Positions 1 through 9,635 of a stretch of 64,000 nucleotides of DNA are shown here, piece after piece. The notes under the pieces were generated by a model that worked only from the letters and a program-made list of their open reading frames with translations, made no database searches and was not told where the DNA came from. This DNA is from an uncultured Oleiphilus sp. GTDB lineage: Bacteria > Pseudomonadota > Gammaproteobacteria > Pseudomonadales > Oleiphilaceae. Location of the stretch: positions 1 to 64,000 of the forward strand of contig CAJWBE010000014.1 in assembly GCA_913020045.1 (NCBI GenBank). The letters are read 5' to 3'. Within the stretch, counting starts at the first letter, position 1. Each line of letters begins with the position of its first letter. Position numbers and translations under genes: made by a program.

Positions 1-732
1 TTCTGCTTCCAGTTTGTTGCAGATAGGAACTACGATAGCGCCTTCTGTTGCGGCTATTTCCTTAACGATGTCGAGGCGAGGGTTGTTATCGAAACCCTCT
101 TCGTCAACGTTGGCGATATACATGGTTGGTTTTATGGTAAGAAGATGTAGTTCGCGAAGCAGAAGTAATTCGTCTTCATTTAAACCCAGAGCGCGAACGG
201 GGAGGGCTTCATTTAGGTGTGGTAGTAGCTTGTTTTCTAGCAAGTCAATTTGTGCTTTGGCTGTTTTGTCTCCGCCTTTGGCGATACGGCCTAGACGCTT
301 GATTGCTTTCTCAGCGCTGTCCAGATCGGCGAGTGCAAGCTCTGTATTAATAACGTCTATGTCTGCGCGTGGGTCAACCTTGTCGGATACGTGCACAACA
401 TTCTCGTCTTCGAAGCAGCGAACGACATGAGCAATTGCATCTGTTTCACGAATGTTGGCGAGGAATTGGTTTCCTAGGCCTTCACCTTTCGAAGCGCCTT
501 CGACTAGGCCTGCAATGTCGACAAACTCCATAGTGGTCGCGACCACCTTTTCAGGGCTGACAATGGCCGCGAGCTTGTCTAAGCGGGGGTCGGGCATTGC
601 GACAACGCCTGCGTTGGGTTCGATGGTGCAGAAGGGGAAGTTTTCGGCGCCAATACCTGCTTTGGTGAGTGCATTGAATAGAGTCGATTTGCCTACATTT
701 GGCAAGCCTACGATACCGCAGTTAAAGCCCAT
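1..732 (-). CDS. ychF: Redox-regulated ATPase/GTPase YchF (partial, C-terminus outside window)
   Basis: Obg-family P-loop protein that binds ATP or GTP, associates with ribosomes and is linked to translation and stress responses. The 244 visible residues start at ATG 732 and run off the left edge, so the coiled coil, part of the G domain and the TGS domain are missing (the full family is about 363 residues). Visible are a Walker A loop GLPNVGKST near residues 8-16, a switch segment ending in the G3 motif DIAGL, and the start of the helical insertion. The neighbour upstream on the same strand is pth, the classical pth-ychF pairing. Identification is firm; only the end is missing. Confidence 0.95.
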   Translation of the reverse strand, partial: MGFNCGIVGLPNVGKSTLFNALTKAGIGAENFPFCTIEPNAGVVAMPDPRLDKLAAIVSPEKVVATTMEFVDIAGLVEGASKGEGLGNQFLANIRETDAIAHVVRCFEDENVVHVSDKVDPRADIDVINTELALADLDSAEKAIKRLGRIAKGGDKTAKAQIDLLENKLLPHLNEALPVRALGLNEDELLLLRELHLLTIKPTMYIANVDEEGFDNNPRLDIVKEIAATEGAIVVPICNKLEAE

Positions 733-870
733 AGTGATGTGTCCCCGAAAGGTTGTCGTGTGAGATCGAACGAGTCGAATTAGTTACTGCGCACCAAAAT
801 GTGGTGGCTAGAAAAAAGGCGATAGTATATAGATAAGCGGCTTGGTCGACGAGCTATTTATGGCTAGGTG

Positions 871-1461
871 CTAGTTAGCAGAGAAGCTGTGTAGGTGATT
901 CATGGCTTTCTGCCAGTTGCCGGAGAGGATTTCTGGTAGGTAGCGAATCACCTCGTCGATAGTATTTTCTAGTTGTTCGCTTTCTTTTTTCCCTAGACGC
1001 CCTAGGACATGCCCTGTCACTTTGCTGGCGTGGCCTGGGTGGCCAATTCCTAGTCGTAGGCGTGAAAAGTTTTTATTTCCACCGAGCTTTTCAATGATGT
1101 CTCTGAGGCCATTTTGGCCGCCATGCCCCCCGCCTTTTTTAAGCTTTAGTGTGCCTTCGGGTATGTCTAGCTCATCATGCGCAACAAGGATTTCTTCGGG
1201 TTGTATCTTATAGAATTGGCAGACCGCTTGTACGGCTTGGCCGCTGCGATTCATGAAGGTGCTGGGATACAAAAGATGGACGTCTTGACCGTGAATAATG
1301 GCTTTGCCATACAGGCCATGGAACTTTTTTTCGGGTTTTAGTGTGGTGAGTGATTGCTTGGCTAGCTCGGCCAAGAAAATCGCTCCGGCATTATGTCGAG
1401 TGTTTTCATATTCAGGGCCGGGATTACCTAGCCCCACGATCAGCTTAATCTTGTCGCTCAT
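871..1461 (-). CDS. pth: Peptidyl-tRNA hydrolase
   Basis: Cleaves the ester bond of peptidyl-tRNAs released prematurely from ribosomes, recycling tRNA in the cytoplasm. The 196-residue length matches bacterial Pth. The N-terminus has the family motif [17 protein letters not shown], with Asn13 and the catalytic His23; the central HDELD and [12 protein letters not shown] motifs are intact. It lies between rplY (upstream, 46 nt gap) and ychF (downstream), all on the minus strand, which is the conserved gammaproteobacterial order, so a shared transcript is likely. No anomalies seen. Confidence 0.97.
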   Translation of the reverse strand: MSDKIKLIVGLGNPGPEYENTRHNAGAIFLAELAKQSLTTLKPEKKFHGLYGKAIIHGQDVHLLYPSTFMNRSGQAVQAVCQFYKIQPEEILVAHDELDIPEGTLKLKKGGGHGGQNGLRDIIEKLGGNKNFSRLRLGIGHPGHASKVTGHVLGRLGKKESEQLENTIDEVIRYLPEILSGNWQKAMNHLHSFSAN

Positions 1462-1507
1462 AGGCGTGATCGTACTCTAAAAATGCCAGAGTGATAGAGG
1501 GCGAAAA

Positions 1508-2161
1508 TTACTCGCCTTCACCTTCTGCTGGAGCTTCTGCTTCTGCTGCACCATCTTCATCGTCAGCGCTTGAAACTTTCTGTTTGTGTACTGAACAAAC
1601 TGGTAGGTCGTGATCTTCGCCGTGTTGAAGGGCTGCGATCTTAACGCCTTTAGGAAGTTTCAGGTCTGTTAGGTGGATGATGGTTTCCAGTTCAACGTCA
1701 ATCATATCGACTTCGATGAATTCAGGAAGATCGCCCGGCAAACAAATGATTTCTACATCGCCCATCTGGTGAGAGATAGCGCCGCCGCCCATTTTAACGC
1801 CAACACATGCTTCTTCGTTGATGAAGTGAAGTGGTACATTAACGTGGATTGCTTGGTTTTTACTAACGCGCAAGAAATCAGCGTGCATGACATCACCGCG
1901 AGCAGGGTGTCGTTGCAAATCTTTCAAAATTGCGCTTTCTTCTTTGCCATCAAATTTGATGGTAAGAATACTTGAGTAAAAAGCTTCGCTTTCTAGGGAC
2001 TTTTTGATTTCGTTATCTTTAAGGCTAAGCGCTACTGGCTTCTTAGATTTTGTGCCGTAAAGAATCGCAGGAATCAAGCCTTCAAGACGACGCAGGCGGC
2101 GGCTCGCACCTTTCCCCTGATCTTCTCGAACTACTGCGTTTACTACAAATGAATCACTCAT
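1508..2161 (-). CDS. rplY: 50S ribosomal protein L25/general stress protein Ctc
   Basis: Binds 5S rRNA in the large ribosomal subunit. The 217-residue protein is the long TL5/Ctc form: an N-terminal L25 domain (about residues 5-95, with the GKGASRRLRR segment) and a C-terminal beta domain. It ends in an acidic, alanine/glutamate-rich tail of about 20 residues. The start chosen is ATG 2161 (MSDSF), because a GAGGA Shine-Dalgarno stands about 8 nt upstream. The longer reading frame begins at a TTG that overlaps that site. It is followed by pth and preceded by prs, with a strong hairpin between prs and rplY. Confidence 0.95.
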   Translation of the reverse strand: MSDSFVVNAVVREDQGKGASRRLRRLEGLIPAILYGTKSKKPVALSLKDNEIKKSLESEAFYSSILTIKFDGKEESAILKDLQRHPARGDVMHADFLRVSKNQAIHVNVPLHFINEEACVGVKMGGGAISHQMGDVEIICLPGDLPEFIEVDMIDVELETIIHLTDLKLPKGVKIAALQHGEDHDLPVCSVHKQKVSSADDEDGAAEAEAPAEGEGE

Positions 2162-2228
2162 TATGGTATTCCTCAATCATCACTGACATCTACTCGCGAC
2201 CAAGTCGATATCGTGAAGGTCTATAAAT

Positions 2229-2255
2229 AGAAAAGCACTCATTGAGTGCTTTTCT
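2229..2255. terminator. Hairpin between prs and rplY
   Basis: A nearly perfect palindrome, AGAAAAGCACTC / GAGTGCTTTTCT, with a 3-nt ATT loop. The T-rich right arm follows the stem on either strand, so it looks like an intrinsic terminator for prs that may also attenuate transcription into rplY. Inferred from sequence only. Confidence 0.6.
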
Positions 2256-2321
2256 GCTGGTTGGTGGCAAACAAATGTCTGCTACCAAATACTGTTTTAA
2301 CGCTGTTGCTAGCCTTTAAAG

Positions 2322-3269
2322 CTAGTCAAACAAAGCGCTAATTGACTCTTCGTTACTAATGCGTCGAATAGACTCCGCAATCAGCCCAGAAATCGTAAGG
2401 GGGCGGATTTTACCAGATTTTTTAGCTTTGTCACTAAGTGGAATGGTATCTGTGACAATCAGCTCATCTAAAGTGGATGCGGCGATGTTGTCTATCGCGG
2501 GTCCAGACAAAACTGGGTGTGTGATATAGGCGTAAACTTCCTTCGCGCCATTCTCTTTGAGCGCGTCTGCTGCTTTGCAGAGAGTGCCTGCAGTATCAAC
2601 AATATCGTCAATCAATAAGCACTTTTTGCCTTCAACGTCACCGATGATGTGCATAACTTGCGAGACGTTTGCTTTAGGGCGTCTTTTATCGATGATAGCA
2701 AGGTCAACATCGCCAACACGTTTTGCCATGGCACGAGCTCGAACAACGCCACCGACGTCTGGGCTAACAACAATGAAGTCGTCGCCTTGAAAGGTGCGCT
2801 CAATATCGTCCACGAGAACAGGGGTCGCATAAACGTTGTCGACGGGGATGTCGAAAAACCCCTGAATTTGGTCTGCGTGCAGGTCGACGGTGAGTAGTCT
2901 GTCGACGCCAGCGCCAGTAATCATGTCTGCAACCACTTTTGCGGTAATGGGCACGCGCATTGAGCGTACTCGGCGATCTTGACGAGCATAGCCAAAGTAG
3001 GGGACAACGGCAGTAATTCGAGAGGCAGACGCTCTACGCAGGGCGTCCGTCATGACGACGAGCTCCATTAGGTTGTCGTTGGTCGGTGCGCATGTTGGTT
3101 GAATAATAAAAACGTCTTTGCCGCGGACGTTTTCATTTATCTCAATAGAGATTTCACCGTCACTGAATTTGTCGACTTTAGCTTTACCAAGCGGGAGTCG
3201 AAGATTCTTAACGACTTCATTCGCGAGTTGGCGGTTAGCGTTGCCGGAAAATACCATCATTTTAGACAT
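2322..3269 (-). CDS. prs: Ribose-phosphate pyrophosphokinase
   Basis: Makes PRPP from ribose 5-phosphate and ATP for nucleotide, histidine and tryptophan synthesis. From ATG 3269 (MSKMMVFSG) the protein has 315 residues, the exact usual length; an in-frame extension of 12 codons upstream is not conserved-looking. Visible motifs are the divalent-cation/ATP site [11 protein letters not shown], the RYARQDR-type loop (here [10 protein letters not shown]) and the PRPP-binding signature [12 protein letters not shown]. The tRNA-Gln gene and ispE lie immediately upstream on the same strand, the standard ispE-tRNA-prs-rplY-pth order. Confidence 0.96.
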   Translation of the reverse strand: MSKMMVFSGNANRQLANEVVKNLRLPLGKAKVDKFSDGEISIEINENVRGKDVFIIQPTCAPTNDNLMELVVMTDALRRASASRITAVVPYFGYARQDRRVRSMRVPITAKVVADMITGAGVDRLLTVDLHADQIQGFFDIPVDNVYATPVLVDDIERTFQGDDFIVVSPDVGGVVRARAMAKRVGDVDLAIIDKRRPKANVSQVMHIIGDVEGKKCLLIDDIVDTAGTLCKAADALKENGAKEVYAYITHPVLSGPAIDNIAASTLDELIVTDTIPLSDKAKKSGKIRPLTISGLIAESIRRISNEESISALFD

Positions 3270-3401
3270 GACTGTGGGAGACCTCTTGCTGAGTGGGCGA
3301 GACAAAACTCATGGTGCGATATAAATCCTGCGACCATGATATTGACGACTGGGTAGTGCGGTTTGATCATAGCAGGTATGGAAAAGATAGCTTAAAAATA
3401 A

Positions 3402-3476
3402 TGGCTGGGGTAGCAGGATTCGAACCTGCGCATGACGGGATCAAAACCCGTTGCCTTACCGCTTGGCGATACCCCA
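3402..3476 (-). tRNA. tRNA-Gln (anticodon TTG)
   Basis: The 75-nt minus-strand cloverleaf starts TGGGGTATCG and ends CTACCCCAGCCA, with CCA encoded. The acceptor arm TGGGGTA pairs with TACCCCA. The anticodon stem CGGGT/ATCCCG-type region encloses a TTTTGAT loop giving anticodon TTG, read as glutamine. The T arm carries GGTTCGAATCC. Its position between ispE and prs is the conserved location for this tRNA in many gammaproteobacteria. Confidence 0.95.
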
Positions 3477-3535
3477 ATAAACTGTGGCGAAAATGAAGTC
3501 GATGTGACCTTTTCAGGTCGCTAGTTTGTTGCAAA

Positions 3536-4408
3536 CTAATTAGCTTCATTTAGCCCTTCAAGTGCGGGAGAAGTATTGACTCCCTTGGCTATAAAGCCTT
3601 TGAATTTTGACTGAGCTTCATTCAAAACCTTTTCTGCTTCTGCTTGACTATTAAATCGACAAAAGCAACATGCTCCGGTTCCGGTCATTCGTCCGTCACC
3701 GAACTGGTTGAGCCAGAAAATTGCATCCTTGATTGCTGGGTAAAGGTCTGTCGCTACAGGTTCGCAATCATTGCGGCCCTTGCTACATGCCTCCTCCAAG
3801 CCTTGTCCCTCAGAAGCGGGCGCTATTTTGATCTTTGGGGTGTCTCTTGTCAACCTTTCGTTGGAAAATATTTCGGGGGTGCTGACGTGGCAATTTGGGC
3901 ACAAAATTACATACCAATTTTCGGGTAGTTTTACGGGTGATAACTGCTCTCCGACGCCCTCAGCAAAGGCGCTTTGCCCCCTGACAAACACGGGGACATC
4001 TGCACCGAGTTGAAGCCCAATTTCGGCTAGGGTATCGAGGCTCAAATCAAGCGACCAAAGCTGGTTAAGTGCAAGCAGTGTTGTGGCGGCATTTGAGCTG
4101 CCGCCACCCAGACCTCCGCCCATCGGCAGCACTTTTTCTAACTGTATCTGAGCACCTTGGCTTGTGTTCGAATGAGCTTGTAGCAGTCTGGCTGCTCGGA
4201 CGATGAGGTTTTCTTCATGTGGCACATCAGGCATTGGTGGCGTTAACTGAATGTCTGGTGTTTTTGTTGCCCGGAAACTTAATTGATCACCGCGATCAAG
4301 TAGCTGAAATACGGTTTGTAAAAGATGGTAGCCATCCTTGCGTCGACCGTTGATATGAAGGAATAGGTTAAGTTTGGCGGGTGCGGGGAGAGTTAGATCA
4401 AAGTCCAT
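3536..4408 (-). CDS. ispE: 4-diphosphocytidyl-2-C-methyl-D-erythritol kinase
   Basis: GHMP kinase of the MEP isoprenoid pathway, phosphorylating the 2-hydroxyl of CDP-methylerythritol. The 290-residue length is normal. The N-terminus has the substrate-site motif PAKLNLFLHI, and residues near 95-105 form the glycine-rich ATP loop PMGGGLGGGSSNAA. A third GHMP motif lies near GDGRMTGTGACCF. The start overlaps the end of lolB by 16 nt, indicating translational coupling in a lolB-ispE operon, with tRNA-Gln and prs downstream. Confidence 0.96.
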   Translation of the reverse strand: MDFDLTLPAPAKLNLFLHINGRRKDGYHLLQTVFQLLDRGDQLSFRATKTPDIQLTPPMPDVPHEENLIVRAARLLQAHSNTSQGAQIQLEKVLPMGGGLGGGSSNAATTLLALNQLWSLDLSLDTLAEIGLQLGADVPVFVRGQSAFAEGVGEQLSPVKLPENWYVILCPNCHVSTPEIFSNERLTRDTPKIKIAPASEGQGLEEACSKGRNDCEPVATDLYPAIKDAIFWLNQFGDGRMTGTGACCFCRFNSQAEAEKVLNEAQSKFKGFIAKGVNTSPALEGLNEAN

Positions 4409-5085
4409 TGCTTAATCGCTAGAGTAATAGTGGTGCGTTTACGGCTAAGTCGTATTTTGCCAGGGAGAGGGATATCACCGTGCAAAGTGTGCTTGCTATA
4501 GTTGATAGTCCAGCCTATTTGTTGGATTTGAATCGGGAGCCCCTGATCGTTGAAGCTGATATCAACCGGTTTGCCGGGAAGCGGTAGCCCTTTTATCCAA
4601 TAGCTCAGGTGGGTAATGGGCAGTGGCAGACCTAGCTGTTCTTGAATGAGTGTGTTGGGTTGATCCGAATAGGTCGGTGCTTCACCTGCTTCGCTAAGCA
4701 TAACAGTGCTGGCGTTGCCAGTAAGGTTGGAGGCTCCGATACCAAAAAACGTTGAAGCAATATCAATGTTGAAAAAATCGTCGACTTGAGTCCAGCGATG
4801 GATGGCTGCGGTAAAGTTGTTTTGTGGGCTGCGAATGCCGACCTTTCCAAGCAGCTCCCAGGAGCTGAGAGCGTTTAGTCTCTGCTGTAGCGCTTGCCAT
4901 TCATAGACGATTGACGTGTTTTGTTGGTCATCTTTGCTTGTTGTGCCGAGTGATGCGCAGCCATTAAGACAGAGCCCTGCAAAGAATAAAATCAGCAGCT
5001 GTTTTACGCGAATGCTAAAGAACGTCTTGTCGTTTCGAAACTCTTTATAAAGCGCTATAGGCGATGCACTCGCCGCCTCTGTCAT
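4393..5085 (-). CDS. lolB: Outer-membrane lipoprotein LolB
   Basis: Accepts lipoproteins from periplasmic LolA and inserts them into the outer membrane. The protein has a hydrophobic signal segment ending in a lipobox LNGC with Cys43; mature residues include the LolB-type sequences WELLGKVGIRSP and the late INYSKHTLHGDIPLPGKIRLSRK. It is 230 residues, about 20 longer than E. coli LolB because of a polar leader before the signal sequence. The ATG overlaps the stop of the upstream TPR gene in an ATGA arrangement, so this start is favoured. It is co-transcribed with ispE by overlap. Confidence 0.92.
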   Translation of the reverse strand: MTEAASASPIALYKEFRNDKTFFSIRVKQLLILFFAGLCLNGCASLGTTSKDDQQNTSIVYEWQALQQRLNALSSWELLGKVGIRSPQNNFTAAIHRWTQVDDFFNIDIASTFFGIGASNLTGNASTVMLSEAGEAPTYSDQPNTLIQEQLGLPLPITHLSYWIKGLPLPGKPVDISFNDQGLPIQIQQIGWTINYSKHTLHGDIPLPGKIRLSRKRTTITLAIKQWTLI

Positions 5086-6953
5086 TGCTTAGCGTCACTC
5101 TGGTCTTCTTCACTGTTCTTGGTAGGCTCGTTACCGGATGTTGGTGTCGTTGAATCAGACGCCTCGTTTTCGCCAGTAATAGCTTGCTCTGAACTGTCTT
5201 CTATTGAGGGTAACAACTCCGGAGCAAGGCGCTGCAAAGTCTCGATTAGCGTGGGGTGGTTGCTGTTGTTCTCAAGCGCTTTGTTCCAGACTTCATTTGC
5301 CTCAGTGGTTTGCCCTAAGCTAAGTAATACTTCACCAAGGTGAGCGCCGACTTCGCCATCTGGGTATTGTTGAAACGCTTGAATTAAAAAGATAAGCGCT
5401 TCTTCGTTACGCCCCAGCTTATATAACACCCAACCCATACTGTCTTTGATCGCAGGGTTGTTTGGTTTAATTTGCATGGCAAAACTGATCAGCTGCAATG
5501 CCTCGTCGAGGCGATCGGTTTTATCTGCGAGCGTATAGCCGAGAGCGTTCATCGCTACCGCATTTTTAGGATTGATAGCCAAAATACGTTTGAGGTCGGC
5601 CTCCATTAACGGCAGCTCTTGGTTTGTGTCATATAGCATCGCGCGAGCATAGAGGAGTTGTTCTGAATCAGGGTAAAGCTCTAAAGCCTCATTGAGTGTG
5701 CTAAGCGCGCGTTCGGTTTCGCCAAAGTTATGCAGTAGCTTGAATTGAGTGCCCCAAATGATTGTTGCTAATTCTGGGTCGCGGGTGCGCGCGTCACTTA
5801 ACGCGGCAATTGCTTCGTCGAATTTTCCTTCTTTCATTAGCAGGTAGCCAGCTCTTTCGAGAGAGGGTTCGCGATGAGTGCCTGCATTAATCGCTAAATA
5901 ATGTTTGATGGCAGTTTCTATATTGCCCTGTTGGTCTTCAATGCGGCCGAGATAAAAATGCACTTCGTTGGTATGCGCACCTAAGGCGAGTAACTCATTT
6001 AGCGACGCTTTTGCTTCGTCGACTTTTTTGTTTTCGAGTATTACCAGCGCATGGGAAAGCTTAAATGCTGTGGACTGCGGGTAATGCCTCATTAGTCCTA
6101 AGAAAACTTCCTCGGCTTCTTCTAGCCGCATTTGATCAATGAGTAGTCCTGCCCAGAGTCTGCCGATTGCATGATTGGTTGGGAATCTCTCATAGGCATC
6201 TTCAACAAAGTCCATGGTGGCTTCTTTGCTTGTGCCGTTTTCATAAAGTATGGTTGATTTGAGCACATATGCCGCCTGAAAGTTTTCATTGCGCGCAAGT
6301 ATGTAGTCAAGGTTCGCCAATGCCTCTTTTGGTTGATTGAGATTGCTCTGGACAATGGCAAGGCTGTAGCGAATAGGGTGGCTTTCAGGGTGCTTTTTTA
6401 GCAGTTTTTCATAGAGCGCGAGCAGCTCTTGTTTGTCTTTTTCTGGCAGCGCTTGTGAGCCAATCGCAAGACTTTCAATACTAATGTTTCCGCCGAGTTC
6501 AATCACTCGGTCAATGTGATAGATCGCATCGGAGTATTGCTTTTCGATTGAGTATTGATAGGCCATGAGCTGATGCGCTAATGGGTTTTCGGGTTCGGCT
6601 TCTGTCCATAACAGACCAAGCTCTTTGACCGCAATAGGGTCTTTGGAGAACTGGGCAGCATTGATGGCGCGTCGAATAACGTCAGGGTCTCGTGTATGCC
6701 TTGCCTGTTGGATGTAGTTGAGCAGCGTGACGTTGAGCTGATTACGTTGGGCGGCAATTTCTGCGACCAAAAGATCGTATAGTGTGTCGTCTTCGAGACT
6801 AAAATCACCATATTCAGGGGCTTCTTTTTTCGAGCTTAGATCCGCTGTCTCAGCTGTCGCCTCATTGGAGGAGTCCGTGTTATTTTTGAAGTGTGCGCAG
6901 GCGCTGAGGGTAAGCGCTATCGAAACCGCGAAAAATGATTTGTACAGGTTCAA
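5082..6953 (-). CDS. TPR-repeat lipoprotein
   Basis: A tetratricopeptide-repeat scaffold of about 623 residues, probably anchored to a membrane on the periplasmic side. The preferred start is TTG 6953, just downstream of an AAGGAAAA Shine-Dalgarno. It gives a short signal peptide with lipobox LSAC (Cys19); the frame stays open further upstream but without such a signal. From about residue 90 onward there are many helical TPR units (for example motifs ending AYQYSIEKQY, NALGYTLADKTDR, DSMGWVLYKLGR). The C-terminus is a Ser/Glu/Asn-rich tail. It couples by ATGA overlap to lolB, and the same pairing occurs in Pseudomonas-type genomes. The exact role is unknown; assembly of envelope complexes is plausible. 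Confidence 0.85.
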   Translation of the reverse strand: MNLYKSFFAVSIALTLSACAHFKNNTDSSNEATAETADLSSKKEAPEYGDFSLEDDTLYDLLVAEIAAQRNQLNVTLLNYIQQARHTRDPDVIRRAINAAQFSKDPIAVKELGLLWTEAEPENPLAHQLMAYQYSIEKQYSDAIYHIDRVIELGGNISIESLAIGSQALPEKDKQELLALYEKLLKKHPESHPIRYSLAIVQSNLNQPKEALANLDYILARNENFQAAYVLKSTILYENGTSKEATMDFVEDAYERFPTNHAIGRLWAGLLIDQMRLEEAEEVFLGLMRHYPQSTAFKLSHALVILENKKVDEAKASLNELLALGAHTNEVHFYLGRIEDQQGNIETAIKHYLAINAGTHREPSLERAGYLLMKEGKFDEAIAALSDARTRDPELATIIWGTQFKLLHNFGETERALSTLNEALELYPDSEQLLYARAMLYDTNQELPLMEADLKRILAINPKNAVAMNALGYTLADKTDRLDEALQLISFAMQIKPNNPAIKDSMGWVLYKLGRNEEALIFLIQAFQQYPDGEVGAHLGEVLLSLGQTTEANEVWNKALENNSNHPTLIETLQRLAPELLPSIEDSSEQAITGENEASDSTTPTSGNEPTKNSEEDQSDAKQ

Positions 6954-7088
6954 GTGTTTTCCTTTCAGGATCGTCGAACGATGGGTCGTAATGATGACAT
7001 AAGCCAGTATGCTGTCAACCGACACGTTTGGCATATTGCGTGTGTTGAAGCTGAGTCGCAGTAAACTTGCTCTTCTTGCTTAATACGC

Positions 7089-7118
7089 TTGGCTTTCGGG
7101 GCAGCCTCTTTGTAGAAT
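7089..7118 (+). promoter_or_regulatory. Candidate sigma-70 promoter for hemA
   Basis: TTGGCT (7089-7094) and TAGAAT (7113-7118) are separated by 18 nt and lie about 30 nt before the hemA start, inside the divergent gap between the TPR gene and hemA. Match to consensus is moderate; no experimental support. Confidence 0.35.
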
Positions 7119-7150
7119 AGACGCTTTATTTCAAGATACCCATATAGTTA

Positions 7151-8407
7151 ATGTCCTTCCTTGCTTTTGGCATCAATCATAAAACCGCCCCGGTAGAGAT
7201 CCGCGAGAAAGTGGCTTTCGACCTGCAGAAGATAGGCGACGCGTTGTCGTCTTTGGTGTCTGTGCCAAAAGTGGCGGAAGCGGTCATTTTATCGACCTGT
7301 AACCGGACAGAAATATACTGTATCGGCGATGACGTCTTAGATGTGTCGAAAATGTTGGGTTGGTTGGCGGACTTCCATAGTGTTTCTCCCTCAAACATAG
7401 AGCCTTGTAGCTTTTCTTATCGAGATCGTGAAGCGGTCGCGCATGTGATGCGCGTAGCGTCTGGCTTGGACTCGCTTATCTTGGGTGAGCCGCAAATATT
7501 GGGACAGCTTAAGTCTGCCTACGCGAGTTCGTTGCAAGAGAATGCAATTGGTGGCCGGCTGGGCAGAATGTTTGAGCATAGTTTTTCTGTCGCAAAAAAA
7601 GTGAGGACGGAAACGGCAATTGGAGAAAACCCAGTGTCTGTGGCGGCGGCAGCCGTTGAGTTAGCGGGCCAGCTGTTTGCTGATTTCTCGAATAATAACG
7701 CCTTATTGATCGGGGCGGGTAAAACGACTGAGTTAGTGGCGCGTCACCTTAAGCAGGCAGGTGTAAAGCGAATTGTGATTGCCAATCGAACCCTGGCGCG
7801 AGCGCAGGAATTGTCTGACTTGGTCGGCGGAGAGGCGGCCTTGATAGGCGATATCCCTGACTTATTGATCGACTCCGATATAGTGATTGCGTCTACCGCC
7901 AGTTCGCTCCCCATTTTGGGCAAAGGGGCTGTCGAACGCGCCTTAAAATATCGTAAGCACCGTCCAATTTTTATGGTGGATATTGCGGTGCCTCGTGATA
8001 TCGAGCCGCAAGTGGGTGAATTGTCTGACGTATATTTGTATACGGTAGACGATCTTAAGCAGGTGATCGACCAGAATCTCAAATCTCGCGAGCAGGCGGC
8101 CCAAGAGGCCGAAGCCTTGGTAGAGCAAGGTAGTGCGCAGTTTATGAATCAGCAGCGAGGGACGGGCGCAGGCGAATTGCTTCGATCGTTTCGCTCACAT
8201 GCAGAAAGCATTCAGCAAGCTGAGCTTGAGAAAGCGCTCAATGCATTGAAAGGCGGGGCTGATGCGGAGGCTGTGGTTAAAAGTTTGTCGCGTTCTTTAA
8301 CCAATAAGTTGATCCATACGCCAACCACGCAAGTGAGAAAGTCTGCCGAGCAGGGTGACGAGCTTGCGGGCACATGGCTACGTACTTTGTTTGATTTGTC
8401 TGACTGA
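7151..8407 (+). CDS. hemA: Glutamyl-tRNA reductase
   Basis: Reduces glutamyl-tRNA to glutamate-1-semialdehyde, the first committed step of C5 tetrapyrrole synthesis. The 418 residues contain the N-terminal catalytic domain with the nucleophile Cys50 in the motif STCNRTEIYC and the GLDSLILGEPQILGQ helix. A central NADPH-binding Rossmann domain (LLIGAGKTTELVARHL) and a C-terminal dimerisation domain follow. It heads the conserved hemA-prfA-prmC-moeB run and is divergent from the TPR-lolB-ispE operon. Confidence 0.97.
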   Translation: MSFLAFGINHKTAPVEIREKVAFDLQKIGDALSSLVSVPKVAEAVILSTCNRTEIYCIGDDVLDVSKMLGWLADFHSVSPSNIEPCSFSYRDREAVAHVMRVASGLDSLILGEPQILGQLKSAYASSLQENAIGGRLGRMFEHSFSVAKKVRTETAIGENPVSVAAAAVELAGQLFADFSNNNALLIGAGKTTELVARHLKQAGVKRIVIANRTLARAQELSDLVGGEAALIGDIPDLLIDSDIVIASTASSLPILGKGAVERALKYRKHRPIFMVDIAVPRDIEPQVGELSDVYLYTVDDLKQVIDQNLKSREQAAQEAEALVEQGSAQFMNQQRGTGAGELLRSFRSHAESIQQAELEKALNALKGGADAEAVVKSLSRSLTNKLIHTPTTQVRKSAEQGDELAGTWLRTLFDLSD

Positions 8408-8539
8408 TTGGTTGGCCTGTACGAACTTTAGTGTTGAACGCGAGTGTCGATTACTCGTTACGAGCGCCTAAGGGTGCTAAACTGCCGGCCCTGTTTTAAG
8501 TCCTTTACTTTAAGAAACTACCCACAAGAAATTATCCAC

Positions 8540-9625
8540 ATGAAAGATTCTCTATTACTTCGTTTAGACAGCATTAGTGAGCGCTACGAAGAGCTTGGTC
8601 ATTTGTTAGGCGATGCGTCGGTTATATCTGACCAAAACAAATTTCGTGACTTTTCTAAGGAATATGCCGAAATCGAGCCGGTTGTGCAGTGTTATGCATC
8701 ATATAGACAAGCACAGGAAGATATAGACGAGGCGCAATCGCTGATGAAGGACGGCGATGCGGATATGAGAGAAATGGCGGAGGAAGAGTTAAAGGAGGCA
8801 ACTCAGAACTTAGAAGGTCTCGATAGAGACTTACAAACCTTGCTGCTTCCGAAAGATCCTAATGACAAAAGTAATGTCTTTTTGGAAATTCGCGCAGGGA
8901 CCGGCGGCGATGAGGCGGCGATTTTTTCTGGCGACTTATTCCGAATGTATGCCCGCTATGCAGAGCGCAAGCGCTGGAAGGTCGAGGTCGTTAGCGAAAA
9001 TATTGGTGAGCATGGCGGCTACAAAGAGATTATTGCGCGTGTCGTCGGCGAAGGCGTTTATGGGACATTGAAGTTTGAGTCTGGGGCTCATCGGGTTCAG
9101 CGCGTCCCTGAAACCGAATCCCAAGGTCGTATTCACACGTCGGCGTGCACAGTTGCGGTAATGCCAGAGATCGAGTCTGTTAATGACGTTGAGATCAACA
9201 AGGGCGATTTGCGGATAGATACGTTTCGGGCGTCGGGTGCTGGTGGTCAGCATGTTAACAAGACCGACTCTGCGATTCGAATAACTCACTTGCCCACGGG
9301 TGTTGTGGTTGAGTGTCAAGATGAGCGCTCTCAGCATAAGAACAAAGCGAAAGCGATGTCTTTATTGCAGTCAAAGTTGTTGACGGCAGAGCAAGATGCC
9401 GCAGCGCAAGAGCAGTCGAGCACGCGTAAAAGCTTAGTTGGTAGCGGTGATCGCTCTGAGCGTATACGTACCTATAACTTTCCACAAGGGCGCATGACGG
9501 ATCATCGAATCAACTTAACGTTATATAAATTGGCGGAAGTGATGGAAGGTGACCTGGGTGTTGTGATTGACCCGCTGCTACATGAGCATCAAGTAGAGTT
9601 GCTCGCCTCGATGGGTGATTCATAG
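8540..9625 (+). CDS. prfA: Peptide chain release factor 1
   Basis: Recognises UAA and UAG stop codons and triggers peptide release. The start ATG 8540 (MKDSLLLRL) gives 361 residues, the family size; the open frame extends 32 codons further upstream without resemblance to RF1. The codon-recognition tripeptide is P-E-T in the segment [15 protein letters not shown], an accepted P-x-T variant. The GGQ catalytic motif is at residues 235-237 in [13 protein letters not shown]. The Shine-Dalgarno is weak. The prmC gene, whose product methylates this GGQ glutamine, follows directly. Confidence 0.97.
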   Translation: MKDSLLLRLDSISERYEELGHLLGDASVISDQNKFRDFSKEYAEIEPVVQCYASYRQAQEDIDEAQSLMKDGDADMREMAEEELKEATQNLEGLDRDLQTLLLPKDPNDKSNVFLEIRAGTGGDEAAIFSGDLFRMYARYAERKRWKVEVVSENIGEHGGYKEIIARVVGEGVYGTLKFESGAHRVQRVPETESQGRIHTSACTVAVMPEIESVNDVEINKGDLRIDTFRASGAGGQHVNKTDSAIRITHLPTGVVVECQDERSQHKNKAKAMSLLQSKLLTAEQDAAAQEQSSTRKSLVGSGDRSERIRTYNFPQGRMTDHRINLTLYKLAEVMEGDLGVVIDPLLHEHQVELLASMGDS

Positions 9626-9635
9626 CCTCGCATTT

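Noticed and set aside
9100-9125. An altered stop-codon recognition motif (PET) in release factor 1
   Set aside because: P-x-T with Glu occurs in bona fide RF1 proteins such as that of Bacillus, so it does not indicate changed specificity.
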